This document shows positions 17,726-24,682 of a stretch of DNA of 34,920 bases, in pieces. A model generated the notes under the pieces. The model had not been told where the DNA came from. It worked only from the letters and a program-made list of their open reading frames with translations, and did not search any database. The stretch spans positions 1-34,920 of the IMG/VR virus record IMGVR_UViG_3300042340_000051. One strand, 5' to 3'. Position 1 is the first letter of the stretch. Every line of letters starts with the position of its first letter. The translations under genes were made by a program, and so were the position numbers. This DNA is from a virus.

Positions 17726-18472
17726 ACGCTTTTTTTAGTTCTTCTGCTTCGTATTCGCTTTTCGATTTAAGATATGCCAAGTCATTAAGGAATTGGAGCG
17801 TAGGTAACTCATAAGCCTCTTCAAGCGTGATTCTTTCGAATGCAGCAACCAATTCGGTTTGGTATATCCATCCATAATACTGCATAAAGACTGATGAACC
17901 GCTTCGGCTTGATATCTCGTTAGTTTGTTCTCCATCATCTCCCGAATCAAATAATCCTTCGAACTCTTTATCCAATTTCTGTATACTTGATAAAAAAAAA
18001 CCACGCTTCCGAGGACTTGCGTTATTGGTGCTTCTAAAATGTCTTGTGAGTATTGTTCGTGTTTACTTGCATCGTACTTATCTACTTTCCAACCGAATAA
18101 GGTTTTCCTCATCGGCATAACCATACAAGCAGCTATTCTGTGAAGGTTAGCGTTTACATCTTTTCCGAAGTGTTTAGTTTCTATGTAACGAGCCGCAGGA
18201 ATCTTACGTACATCGTAGATACACTTGTAACGCTTTCCTTTAAGTTTTATGAACTTCTCTGGTTGTGGCTTTAGTTCTTCGTGGATAAAAGAAATAGCCT
18301 TTAAAAGCGGGTTTAAATCGCTTATAGGTAAGGAATCTATTTCGTGTTCCGTTAAGCCGGTACAAATAGAAGCAGCACTTATTGCCAAATCTAAATCAGT
18401 AACATCTTTACTTTTTAGGAAAAGGTCATTGAGTTGTTGCCATTGAAATACGTTAAGGTCTTTCCAAGTCAT
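17712..18472 (-). CDS. Putative tail assembly chaperone made by -1 frameshifting
   Basis: Two overlapping frames probably form one gene. Frame 0 (18472-17735, 245 residues) starts MTWKDLNVFQWQQLNDL. At 17992-18000 the coding strand has nine Ts giving the classic T TTT TTT slip site (G GTT TTT TTT TAT). A -1 slip there yields about 158 shared residues, then an acidic linker (KEFEGLFDSGDDGEQ), then YYGWIYQTELVAAFERITLEEAYELP and an end at 17712. The last 60 codons look coding in the -1 frame and not in frame 0, which acquires rare Arg codons. Lambda G/GT-type tail chaperones use the same device. Alternatives are a homopolymer sequencing error, or a separate gene from the ATG at 17975. Confidence 0.6.
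17992..18000 (-). other. T9 slippery run, candidate -1 frameshift site
   Basis: Nine consecutive Ts on the coding strand contain the heptamer T TTT TTT in the right phase for a -1 slip joining the two overlapping frames of the tail-chaperone-like gene. I found no obvious stimulatory pseudoknot by eye. Confidence 0.6.
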
Positions 18473-18477
18473 ATCCT

Positions 18478-18485
18478 TAAATAGA
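18478..18485 (-). promoter_or_regulatory. TCTATTTA leader motif, copy 5
   Basis: TCTATTTA on the minus strand, exactly 5 bases before the ATG at 18472, in the 30-base gap after the terminase large subunit gene. Confidence 0.4.
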
Positions 18486-18502
18486 AAAAACCTTTAGTTT
18501 GT

Positions 18503-19654
18503 TCAAGCGAAAGAATACTTCCCTTGTCCTGTATTTCGTGAGTAGTGTTGCCAAGCAAGAGCCAAAGACATTACGCAGTCATCGTGAAAGCCTTGCGGTG
18601 CTGAATAGCGAACCCCGGTAGCGGTGTATTGGTATTCAAATATTTCGAGTTCTTCAGTTATGTGTCCTTGTGGGAAGGTTATCTTTCTTTGTTGGATAGC
18701 CGAAGCGAGACCTTCCATTAATTGTTGCTTTGAGGTCGAACTAAATTTAAACCCACTTACATTTAAGCCATCCCTTTGCAAGTCCTCGAAGATTGGGTCT
18801 CCCGCTCCTGTTGAATCTATTAACATTGGAATTTTAGGTAGGTTGTTAATAACCTGCTTTGTCTGTCTCCAATCCTTTTGAAACCTATCAAAGTAACAAA
18901 CAGAGCCGTTTTTATCCAAGCCTATGATTACAGTAAAGTCAACCGACTTCGCCAAATCAATACCAAACGCAATAGGAGCCTCGTGGCTGACCTCAAATGT
19001 GCATTGCTTGATATAACTACTCCCAAAAGGATTAGAGGCATTTTCGGCAGGATTAGCCATATATTCTTGCTCAAAGACAACTTCGGGAAGTTGAAGCCTT
19101 GCATCATCTATTTCCGTCTTATCGATATAGGGATTATCATAAGTGGTAAACTTAAACGATTCCCAATCTGGTTCGCCAGATTTAAGGAATAAAGAGTAAA
19201 AGAAGTTCTTACCTTTTGGTGTAGAGATAAACAAGGCTCTTCCTTTGTAGTCGGTTAAGGTAGGTCGGATTGAGTTTAACCATCCGTTTTCAAGGTCAGG
19301 AATAAACGAGGCTTCATCTATAACCCCGAAGTGAAACTTCCTACCTCGTAGGTTATCTAATCGTTCCCCTGTAAAGAAGTAAACCGCTCCCCCATTTGGG
19401 AATTTAATCGATAGTTCAGATTTATTAGATTCAAAGGGAACTGCTTTACTTAATTGGTCAAAAAAGACTCTTGCCAAATTGTAGGTAGGGGTAACATAGA
19501 AAACCTGTTTACCTTGTAAGGCATTGACTATTATTTCTATTTGCGAAAGTTCCGATTTACCAAACCTTCGCCCCGCAAGTACAACCCTAAACCTTGATTG
19601 AGAATCAATAATAGCTTGTTGGTTGATATGTGGAGTAGGTAACTCAATTCTCAT
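18503..19654 (-). CDS. terL: Terminase large subunit
   Basis: 383 residues; ATPase-nuclease motor that packages DNA through the portal. Walker A is AGRRFGKS (27-34), Walker B with catalytic Glu is VIDEAS (111-116), and the coupling motif is ISTP (143-146). The RNase-H-like nuclease half has GIDLAKSVDF (Asp233), LIDSTGAGDP (Asp280) and HDD (357-359), the expected acidic triad. All key residues are present although the protein is shorter than many large terminases. It overlaps the small-subunit gene by 4 bases, a coupled stop-start. Confidence 0.95.
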   Translation of the reverse strand: MRIELPTPHINQQAIIDSQSRFRVVLAGRRFGKSELSQIEIIVNALQGKQVFYVTPTYNLARVFFDQLSKAVPFESNKSELSIKFPNGGAVYFFTGERLDNLRGRKFHFGVIDEASFIPDLENGWLNSIRPTLTDYKGRALFISTPKGKNFFYSLFLKSGEPDWESFKFTTYDNPYIDKTEIDDARLQLPEVVFEQEYMANPAENASNPFGSSYIKQCTFEVSHEAPIAFGIDLAKSVDFTVIIGLDKNGSVCYFDRFQKDWRQTKQVINNLPKIPMLIDSTGAGDPIFEDLQRDGLNVSGFKFSSTSKQQLMEGLASAIQQRKITFPQGHITEELEIFEYQYTATGVRYSAPQGFHDDCVMSLALAWQHYSRNTGQGKYSFA

Positions 19655-20025
19655 AGAATGGTTTTCCCATTTACAAATACTACTTCTATTCTTGAATCAG
19701 AACTAACTTGTTGCGTTTCTTTTGGTTTGCCAATAGACCTCGTTATTAATGTTTCCAAGTTATACAAACTACCTTTCTCTAAACCTTTTAAAACCGCTTT
19801 AGCAACTGTTCTTTCAAGAGCAGTATTTGTTTCATTATCAATGATTTCTTGAAGTTCGGATTGTGTTAAAGCGACAATAGCCATCATAGTATCCACAATC
19901 TCTCTATTGGTATAACCTACTTCAGACAAATGAGATATAACCTTACGAGGCGCACCATCATAATTCCTTCTTACATCGTACCCTTTTTTAAAAGGTTTTA
20001 AGTTCTGTTCATTAGCCATAGTCAC
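19651..20025 (-). CDS. Terminase small subunit-like protein
   Basis: 124 residues (or 122 from the second Met at 20019). The basic N-terminus (LKPFKKGYDVRRNYDGAPRK) and helices with a helix-turn-helix look (VGYTNREIVDTMMAIVALTQSE) suit DNA recognition. The middle ALERTVAKAVLKGLEKGSLYNLETLITRSIGKPKE is typical of small terminase subunits in Bacteroidota phages. It would form the oligomer that marks the packaging site and hands DNA to the large subunit. It is directly upstream of and coupled to the large subunit gene. Confidence 0.7.
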   Translation of the reverse strand: MTMANEQNLKPFKKGYDVRRNYDGAPRKVISHLSEVGYTNREIVDTMMAIVALTQSELQEIIDNETNTALERTVAKAVLKGLEKGSLYNLETLITRSIGKPKETQQVSSDSRIEVVFVNGKTIL

Positions 20026-20032
20026 ACTTGTT

Positions 20033-20380
20033 TCACAGTTTATTTTTATAGTGTTCGCAAATCTTATCTATTTCGCTTTGATAATAGGTTGAGAAATCTT
20101 TATATCCTTTGTTATCTTGTTGATAGTTAAGGAATAAGATACCTCTTAATCTTTGAGAGGGTGTCTTTTGTGTATCAAGGTCTGCTTTAAGGTTGTCTAT
20201 TAGGTCGGTTTCTTCTTTTGTAAAGTATTCTGGTTTTAAAGCTAAATAGCAAAATTGTTGAGTTAGGGTAAAGAGTTCAGCCGCTTGAGTAGGGTTTAAC
20301 TCTTGTGTCCCTATTGTTAGTTTTATTGTTTTATCCTTTCGGCTTGAGATTGATTCTATTTGACCACCAATCGTTATCAT
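20033..20380 (-). CDS. Conserved phage protein next to the terminase
   Basis: 115 residues. A beta-strand N-terminus (MITIGGQIESISSRKDKTIKLTIG) precedes a helical C-terminus (LTQQFCYLALKPEYFTKEETDLIDNL, then STYYQSEIDKICEHYKN). I recall this architecture from many Bacteroidota phages but know no function. It overlaps the glycosyltransferase gene by 4 bases and sits 7 bases before the terminase small subunit. It could be a packaging accessory or an early-late regulator. Confidence 0.5.
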   Translation of the reverse strand: MITIGGQIESISSRKDKTIKLTIGTQELNPTQAAELFTLTQQFCYLALKPEYFTKEETDLIDNLKADLDTQKTPSQRLRGILFLNYQQDNKGYKDFSTYYQSEIDKICEHYKNKL

Positions 20381-21015
20381 TCGTATTCGTTTAAGAAGAT
20401 AGTATAATCGTTGTTATCGTGGTATTTTTTTGTTTCTCTTGCCCATAAGTAATCACACTTACTCAATCCTTCATCTTTCATCTTTCTATAAGGGGTGTCT
20501 TGTCCTACATCGTGTCCTATATGTTCAGACCTTAAATCGTGCAAATAGTAGTTTATGTGTCCGGTCATCTTTAAACGATAGGCATAGTCGGAATCTTGCA
20601 TTCCATAGGGATCATAAGCCTCATTAAAATATCCTATTTTTTCTATTGCTGCCATCGGTATTAAGACATTTCCGAATGAAGCATCTTGTGGGTGTATTTG
20701 TATTCCGTTAATTGTTTGTAGGGGATTGATTCCTTCTACGCAATGTATTCCGCACATTCCTGTATTGGGAATATTTAAAGCCGCTTCTACCATTCTTAAA
20801 AGCCAATTGTCTGGCATCAAAATATCGTTAGCCATTGTTACCACAGCATCAAAGGCTTTGCTTCTTGAGATTCCATAGTTCAAGGCTCGTGATATTCCTT
20901 TCATTCCTACTTGAGTAAAAGAAAAATCATACCCTGCATTAGAGAAGTTTTTGTTCTTTACTTGCTCTGTAAAGGTGTGCCTTTCGTAATCTAAAAAGAT
21001 AATATTAACGAGCAT
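20377..21015 (-). CDS. GT-A family (GT2-like) glycosyltransferase
   Basis: 212 residues. A short alpha/beta domain opens with MLVNIIFLDYERHTF; GISRALNYGIS and VVTMANDILMPDNWL (Asn63-Asp64, Asp69) form the nucleotide-sugar and metal region where GT2 enzymes have DxD; YDPYGMQDSDYAYRLK (Asp141/Asp143) matches the catalytic acidic segment of family 2 enzymes. It should move a sugar from a nucleotide-sugar donor to an acceptor that could be a virion protein, a modified DNA base or a host glycan. It overlaps the hexapeptide gene by 11 bases. Confidence 0.75.
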   Translation of the reverse strand: MLVNIIFLDYERHTFTEQVKNKNFSNAGYDFSFTQVGMKGISRALNYGISRSKAFDAVVTMANDILMPDNWLLRMVEAALNIPNTGMCGIHCVEGINPLQTINGIQIHPQDASFGNVLIPMAAIEKIGYFNEAYDPYGMQDSDYAYRLKMTGHINYYLHDLRSEHIGHDVGQDTPYRKMKDEGLSKCDYLWARETKKYHDNNDYTIFLNEYE

Positions 21016-21481
21016 TTAATCCTATTTCTTTTACAGGTACTCCTGCGTATTTATGAAAAGGTTTTAGAATAGATTTCTTACCTACAAAAGCCGAAGCACC
21101 AATCATACACCCTTCAGGTATTCTAATCTTCTGATGAATAACTGCATTTAGTCCTATGTTACAATTCCTTTCGATTACTGAATGCCCACCTACTTTTGCT
21201 CCGCAACTTATCGTGACGTTCTCGGCTAAAATAGCATCGTGACCTACGTGCGAATGTTTCATCAAATAACAATCCCTTCCTATTATTGTTCTCTTATCAG
21301 TTCCAGAATCAACAGTAACCAATCCTGTTAATCTTGCTCCGCTCATAATTAAAACTAATCCTTCAATATGTTCATACCCTTTCCATTCTGGGGGGGAACC
21401 AATAATACAATACTCCCCAATGTAAGCACCGGGTTCTATTATTACTCCGGGATAGATTATTGCGGTAGGATGAATAAACAT
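21005..21481 (-). CDS. LpxA-like left-handed beta-helix acyltransferase
   Basis: 158 residues, built from hexapeptide repeats ([LIV]-G-x4 pattern: GVIIEPGAYIGEYCIIG, GCMIGASAFVGKKSIL). HSHVGHDA (76-83, His81) corresponds to the catalytic HxAHD region of LpxA-type UDP-sugar acyltransferases. The end (KYAGVPVKEIG) resembles sugar O/N-acetyltransferases and transferases that finish with a P-x-K loop. The enzyme is probably a trimer acting on a sugar or sugar nucleotide. Location between two glycosyltransferases suggests it decorates the same glycan. Confidence 0.75.
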   Translation of the reverse strand: MFIHPTAIIYPGVIIEPGAYIGEYCIIGSPPEWKGYEHIEGLVLIMSGARLTGLVTVDSGTDKRTIIGRDCYLMKHSHVGHDAILAENVTISCGAKVGGHSVIERNCNIGLNAVIHQKIRIPEGCMIGASAFVGKKSILKPFHKYAGVPVKEIGLNAR

Positions 21482-21508
21482 TAGTTACTAACCTTTAAGA
21501 ATTTAATA

Positions 21509-21628
21509 TCATTTACCCTGCCCACGATAATTTCGTTCCTTTCGATTATGTTTATTAATTCCTTTATTAGCCTTTCCTTTTCTTCTCTTTCCGAAAGATA
21601 TCTTTCCAATAGTTCCTGATTTAGCCAT
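21509..21628 (-). CDS. 39-residue highly basic protein
   Basis: A short gene from the ATG at 21628: MAKSGTIGKISFGKRRKGKA, then a tail ending NYRGQGK. Very rich in Lys, Arg and Gly with almost no acidic residues. Closely similar tiny basic proteins ending YRGQG(R/K) are familiar from Bacteroidota phages. It could bind nucleic acid (DNA condensation in the head or RNA). It lies between two glycan genes and is easily missed for its size. Confidence 0.7.
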   Translation of the reverse strand: MAKSGTIGKISFGKRRKGKANKGINKHNRKERNYRGQGK

Positions 21629-21631
21629 AAC

Positions 21632-22639
21632 TCAACTACCATTCATTGATTGATATAATTGTTTTCTTTTATCATTTACTTTAAATAAACTAAAGTTTGC
21701 AACTGCCCATTCGAATAGTTCCAAACCCTTTTCCTGTCTATAAATAGCATCTTCGGTAACTTTTTTAATCTCCTTATACCAATCGCCTTGTTGATTAACT
21801 TGAATCATTGGCGAGTTTAAATAAGGCTCTACGTGGCTACCGATAACAGGAATCTTCTTTGAAGCAGCCTCTAAAAGTTTTAGATTAGATTTCATTGCAT
21901 TGAACTTCGTGGCTCTTAACGGAACAATAGAACAATCCGCATCGTTATAGAAATTCATATACTCCGTTACAGGAAGGAATCTTCTTACATCTCCTAACTT
22001 CAAACCACAAGTAAAGTTTGAAATCATCCGATGCCAAATTGCAGCCGAGCCTTCTCCAGAATCATCAAAGCCACAAAGTTGAAAATGAACCTTACTTCTT
22101 AAAACAGAATCAGAAGCTACTTTCTTAAAAGGAAATTGAACTAACTTAATATCCTCTTCGTGAGTTATTGAGCCTGTGTAAACGAACTTTACTTTATCGG
22201 TGTATTCTCTTACATCTGTGAATTGGTCATTACCATACGGAAGTGCGTTTGGTAGAATAGCTACGTTCGAGTTTATAGGTCTAATCTCATTCCATAACTT
22301 TTCGTTAGTACAAGTAACTAAATCTGCTTCTTTGATGTGATTGATTATTTCTTGCGTTGGATAAACACTTTCCAAAATGTGTGACCTATCCAAAATCCAA
22401 TAGTCATCTATATCGCAAATCATTTTAAAGCCGTACTTGTTTCTCTTTTCTAAAAGAGTTTCAAGAGGAATACCGGGAATAAACCTATTGAATAGAACGA
22501 TATCAAAGTTCTCTTCCAATACTTCATCCGTTAAAGTATCAGTAAAGAAAGCATACGTTTTTTCTAAATAGTAAATCGGTAGCATTAATCGGTGATAGCC
22601 AACTCCGCTTCCTTGTGTTGTTAAAACAAGTATTCTCAT
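21632..22639 (-). CDS. GT-B fold glycosyltransferase
   Basis: 335 residues. The start MRILVLTTQGSGVGYHRLML is the N-terminal Rossmann strand and Gly-rich loop of a GT-B enzyme. ICDIDDYWILDR (about 95-106) and FVYTGSITHEEDIKLV (about 172-187) open the donor half. The C-terminal FNAMKSNLKLLEAASKKIPVIGS carries the Glu-rich helix of GT4-like enzymes that binds the nucleotide-sugar. It would transfer a sugar to an unknown acceptor. It overlaps the upstream gene by 4 bases. Confidence 0.75.
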   Translation of the reverse strand: MRILVLTTQGSGVGYHRLMLPIYYLEKTYAFFTDTLTDEVLEENFDIVLFNRFIPGIPLETLLEKRNKYGFKMICDIDDYWILDRSHILESVYPTQEIINHIKEADLVTCTNEKLWNEIRPINSNVAILPNALPYGNDQFTDVREYTDKVKFVYTGSITHEEDIKLVQFPFKKVASDSVLRSKVHFQLCGFDDSGEGSAAIWHRMISNFTCGLKLGDVRRFLPVTEYMNFYNDADCSIVPLRATKFNAMKSNLKLLEAASKKIPVIGSHVEPYLNSPMIQVNQQGDWYKEIKKVTEDAIYRQEKGLELFEWAVANFSLFKVNDKRKQLYQSMNGS

Positions 22640-22953
22640 TTTTTAGGTCTGCCTCTTTTTTTCTTTACTTCTTCTATTGTGTTTTGGATAACCTCTGTTT
22701 GCACTTTCTGTTGTGCAACTTCAATATTATTCTGCGGTTGTGCATTTTCGTAAAGTACGATTAATCTTTTAAGCATATCAAATACACATTCTCCGCACCA
22801 ATAGGTTAGATGAAATTGTGCATCTAAATAATCCCGGTACATTCTTTCGTATTCTCCAAGTACATCAAACGGAATGTTACGAGTAAATCCTAATTTAACT
22901 GATTCAAAATTGATTATGTATTGCTTACAATAATCAAGGTCTTTTTGGTTCAT
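22636..22953 (-). CDS. Conserved phage protein with AT-hook-like tail
   Basis: 105 residues. A helical body (YERMYRDYLDAQFHLTYWCGECVFDMLKRL) contains a CGEC motif that could bind metal. The C-terminus is KKKRGRPKK, matching the AT-hook core RGRP that binds the minor groove of AT-rich DNA. Similar proteins are common beside late-gene regulators in Bacteroidota phages. A DNA-binding regulatory or packaging role is possible. Overlaps both neighbours. Confidence 0.55.
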   Translation of the reverse strand: MNQKDLDYCKQYIINFESVKLGFTRNIPFDVLGEYERMYRDYLDAQFHLTYWCGECVFDMLKRLIVLYENAQPQNNIEVAQQKVQTEVIQNTIEEVKKKRGRPKK

Positions 22954-23191
22954 ACAAATTATTTAAAAAGTTTTTAAAAAATGGCGATACTACTCCGGCT
23001 CCGAACATACAAACAACCGCATCAGTTACAACTTGCGGAAGCAAGAAAAGAAAAAGAGCAATCCAAGCGGTTAAACATAGGGTGCAGTTAAAAGGTTTGA
23101 AATCTAATTTCCATTTAAACGGAAAACCATTTTGAGTAATAAAGTAAAATGAAAAAAAGTTAGCTGCTAAAATAATTTCAATCAAGTTCAT
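22934..23191 (-). CDS. Small membrane protein with a CxxC motif
   Basis: 85 residues with hydrophobic segments at about 3-20 (LIEIILAANFFSFYFITQ) and 38-62 (LCLTAWIALFLFLLPQVVTDAVV), followed by GAGVVSPFF. A CTLC motif (Cys36, Cys39) lies just before the second segment. I do not recognise a function. Being the second gene from the late promoter end, it may act at the host membrane early in the late phase. Overlaps the sigma-like gene by 14 bases. Confidence 0.6.
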   Translation of the reverse strand: MNLIEIILAANFFSFYFITQNGFPFKWKLDFKPFNCTLCLTAWIALFLFLLPQVVTDAVVCMFGAGVVSPFFKNFLNNLYEPKRP

Positions 23192-23675
23192 TGTTTCTGA
23201 TTTTATATTTTAAAAGTGTCTTTGCCTTACGAATTGTTTTTAGTAAAGAGCGGTAAGGAATCTTTGTTTCTCTTGAAATTGCTAAAAGGTTTTTATTGTG
23301 TGAGTAGAGTTTTAAAAGTTCCGCTTCGTACCAATGCAAAACTTCCATTCCTTTATTTAATTTGCTAAAAATTGTTTCATCATAATCTTCTTTAACTGCT
23401 TGATATGACAAAGGTATCTCTTCGAATATTCTTCTAAATTTAAAATAAAATTCGCTTCTATTACTTTTAGCCATATTTAAAATGGTTCTAACTGTAAAAT
23501 ATTTTAAATATCCATTATTGTTCATATCAATTAACTTATCTTCATTAATCTCGCACAAAACTAAAAATACTTCTTGTAATAAATCTTCTTGAAGTTCATA
23601 CGGTTGCATTTTAGATATTGCATTTCTGATATCTTCAGAAAGATATAATTCTTGTATAATTTGATCTCTATTCAC
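23178..23675 (-). CDS. Sigma-70-like factor, likely late-gene activator
   Basis: 165 residues. Helices around LQEDLLQEVFLVLCEINEDK (about 28-47) look like sigma region 2 (core binding). The C-terminal segment, HWYEAELLKLYSHNKNLLAISRETKIPYRSLLKTIRKAKTLL, is a helix-turn-helix like region 4. Such phage-encoded sigma-like proteins redirect host RNA polymerase to late promoters. It is the first gene of the leftward structural block and divergent from the rightward operon, the natural place for a late switch. Its own start (ATG at 23675) has no Shine-Dalgarno site. Confidence 0.7.
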   Translation of the reverse strand: MNRDQIIQELYLSEDIRNAISKMQPYELQEDLLQEVFLVLCEINEDKLIDMNNNGYLKYFTVRTILNMAKSNRSEFYFKFRRIFEEIPLSYQAVKEDYDETIFSKLNKGMEVLHWYEAELLKLYSHNKNLLAISRETKIPYRSLLKTIRKAKTLLKYKIRNNELD

Positions 23676-23741
23676 TTTCTATATAAAACTACTATATATA
23701 ATTTATTCTTTATATTATACCTCTTATTCTTCTTTATATTG

Positions 23742-23760
23742 TACCCTATCCGGTAGGGTA
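23742..23760. promoter_or_regulatory. TACCCTA inverted repeat, candidate operator
   Basis: TACCCTA - TCCGG - TAGGGTA: perfect 7-base arms with a 5-base centre. It is the most GC-rich spot in an otherwise AT-rich control region, and it lies in line with a second inverted repeat. Confidence 0.5.
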
Positions 23761-23884
23761 TACTATACCTATTACATAGCTATTTCATAGCTTTTTAACT
23801 ATACCATAACTCATTGTAAACCAATAAGTTATAAAATAAGTAAAAAAAGTTACTTGTTTTTCTACTATGTATTGAAAAAGTATA

Positions 23885-23892
23885 TAACTTTG
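23885..23892 (+). promoter_or_regulatory. Bacteroidota-type -7 element for the rightward operon
   Basis: TAACTTTG matches the Bacteroidota -7 consensus TAnnTTTG and ends 23 bases before the first rightward ATG at 23916, leaving a short leader. A T-rich stretch at about 23857-23861 is at a plausible -33 distance but does not match TTTG well. This would read with the host's primary sigma factor, consistent with early expression. Confidence 0.6.
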
Positions 23893-23915
23893 CTTTATTA
23901 AACAAAACAAAAACA

Positions 23916-24191
23916 ATGAAACCACAAGCAAAACCAAACAAAATGGAAAAAATCATTAAATGGACAAGCCACAAACATCCCAATAACCCCAATTTTATGC
24001 AGGTGGTTAAGTTTATGCACATTCAAACGAAAGATGGAAAAAATACCTTGTATTGGGCTTTACAAGGAAATTCAGCAAATGATACACATTTTATTGCTGA
24101 TATAAGTTTAGAAGAAGCAAAGGCAAAATTTATGGATATAGAAATAAATGAAATTACTTTTAACGAATGGATAAAAGATAAAAACAAATAA
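23916..24191 (+). CDS. First gene of the rightward operon, unknown function
   Basis: 91 residues, no membrane segment, mixed strand and helix (NFMQVVKFMHIQTKDGKNTLYWALQG, then DISLEEAKAKFMDIEINEITFNEWIKDKN). I start at 23916 because the leader AAAAACAATGAAACCACAA is nearly repeated at the next gene (AACAAAATGAAACCACAA); the Met at codon 10 is an alternative. First position behind a host-type promoter suggests an immediate-early, possibly host-directed protein. I do not recognise the family. Confidence 0.55.
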   Translation: MKPQAKPNKMEKIIKWTSHKHPNNPNFMQVVKFMHIQTKDGKNTLYWALQGNSANDTHFIADISLEEAKAKFMDIEINEITFNEWIKDKNK

Positions 24192-24202
24192 ATCCAAACA
24201 AA

Positions 24203-24286
24203 ATGAAACCACAAATCAAACTCGGAATTGTTCTACTAATTGTAATGTATTTAGTAGGTTTACTTCAAGACATTCATTCACTTTAA
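24203..24286 (+). CDS. 27-residue membrane peptide
   Basis: MKPQIKLGIVLLIVMYLVGL followed by LQDIHSL and a stop: one hydrophobic helix with a short basic start. It has an A-rich start (AACAAAATG) and sits 11 bases after the previous stop. The ending (D/E)(I/V)HSL recurs in the membrane peptide at 24683, so the two may be diverged copies. Confidence 0.45.
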   Translation: MKPQIKLGIVLLIVMYLVGLLQDIHSL

Positions 24287-24298
24287 AAACTAACCAAA

Positions 24299-24544
24299 AT
24301 GAAAATCAGAATCCACACCTCCGCAGAAGCAGCAGAATTTTTATTACAAGAAAACAGATTATTCTCTGCACAATTCCATTCAGCAAGTAACGAAGGGAAA
24401 ATTGCTATTGATGTAATGTTCCCACCTTCCGCAGATTCAGAAAGTATAGCAATGGCTTTCTTTTTAGCAGGACAGACCTTTAATATGAAACAAGTAAAAA
24501 AAATATTTATCAATGAAAACAGTTTACCCAAAGAACCCGCCTAA
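24299..24544 (+). CDS. Small soluble protein of unknown function
   Basis: 81 residues, predicted alpha/beta: KIRIHTSAEAAEFLLQENRLF (strand-helix), then GKIAIDVMFPP and SIAMAFFLAGQTFNMKQVKKIF. No motif I can name. A-rich start, 12 bases downstream of the membrane peptide; it is followed at once by a three-hairpin intergenic element, so it may close the first early transcript. Confidence 0.5.
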   Translation: MKIRIHTSAEAAEFLLQENRLFSAQFHSASNEGKIAIDVMFPPSADSESIAMAFFLAGQTFNMKQVKKIFINENSLPKEPA

Positions 24545-24554
24545 AGATTTTAAC

Positions 24555-24670
24555 GAGTGGATAAATTATATCTACTCACTACTGAAAAGTCCATCTCGTT
24601 GAGGACTTTAATCTGAAACGAAAAGGGGGGTAATAATCTGGGTTTTGGTCAAAATGCCCCCCTAATTTTT
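24555..24670 (+). ncRNA. Three successive hairpins with terminator-like end
   Basis: The 138-base gap between 24544 and 24683 holds three hairpins on the plus strand: 24555-24577 (GAGTGGATA with TATCTACTC, 9 pairs including one G-T, loop AATTA), 24586-24609 (AAAGTCC with GGACTTT, 10-base loop) and 24624-24663 (AGGGGGG with CCCCCCT, enclosing a smaller TTTTG / CAAAA hairpin) followed by AATTTTT. The last could be a terminator or attenuator; the whole could be a small RNA or a regulated leader for the genes downstream. Confidence 0.5.
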
Positions 24671-24682
24671 AAAAATACTATT

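Larger units (their letters stand above)
23676..23915. promoter_or_regulatory. Divergent control region between late and early blocks
   Basis: About 240 AT-rich bases with no gene. Left to right it holds a T/A-rich leader for the leftward sigma-like gene, inverted repeats at 23742-23760 and 23757-23769 (GGTATA-C-TATACC), a direct repeat of CATAGCT at 23775-23781 and 23786-23792 (11 bases apart, about one helical turn), and a rightward promoter near 23885. The cluster looks like an operator array that could set the early/late choice. Confidence 0.6.

Noticed and set aside
24023-24531. Leftward ORFs at 24,023-24,214 and 24,283-24,531
   Set aside because: Phe/Ser-rich antisense shadows of the rightward genes; no leader, and opposite to the operon direction.
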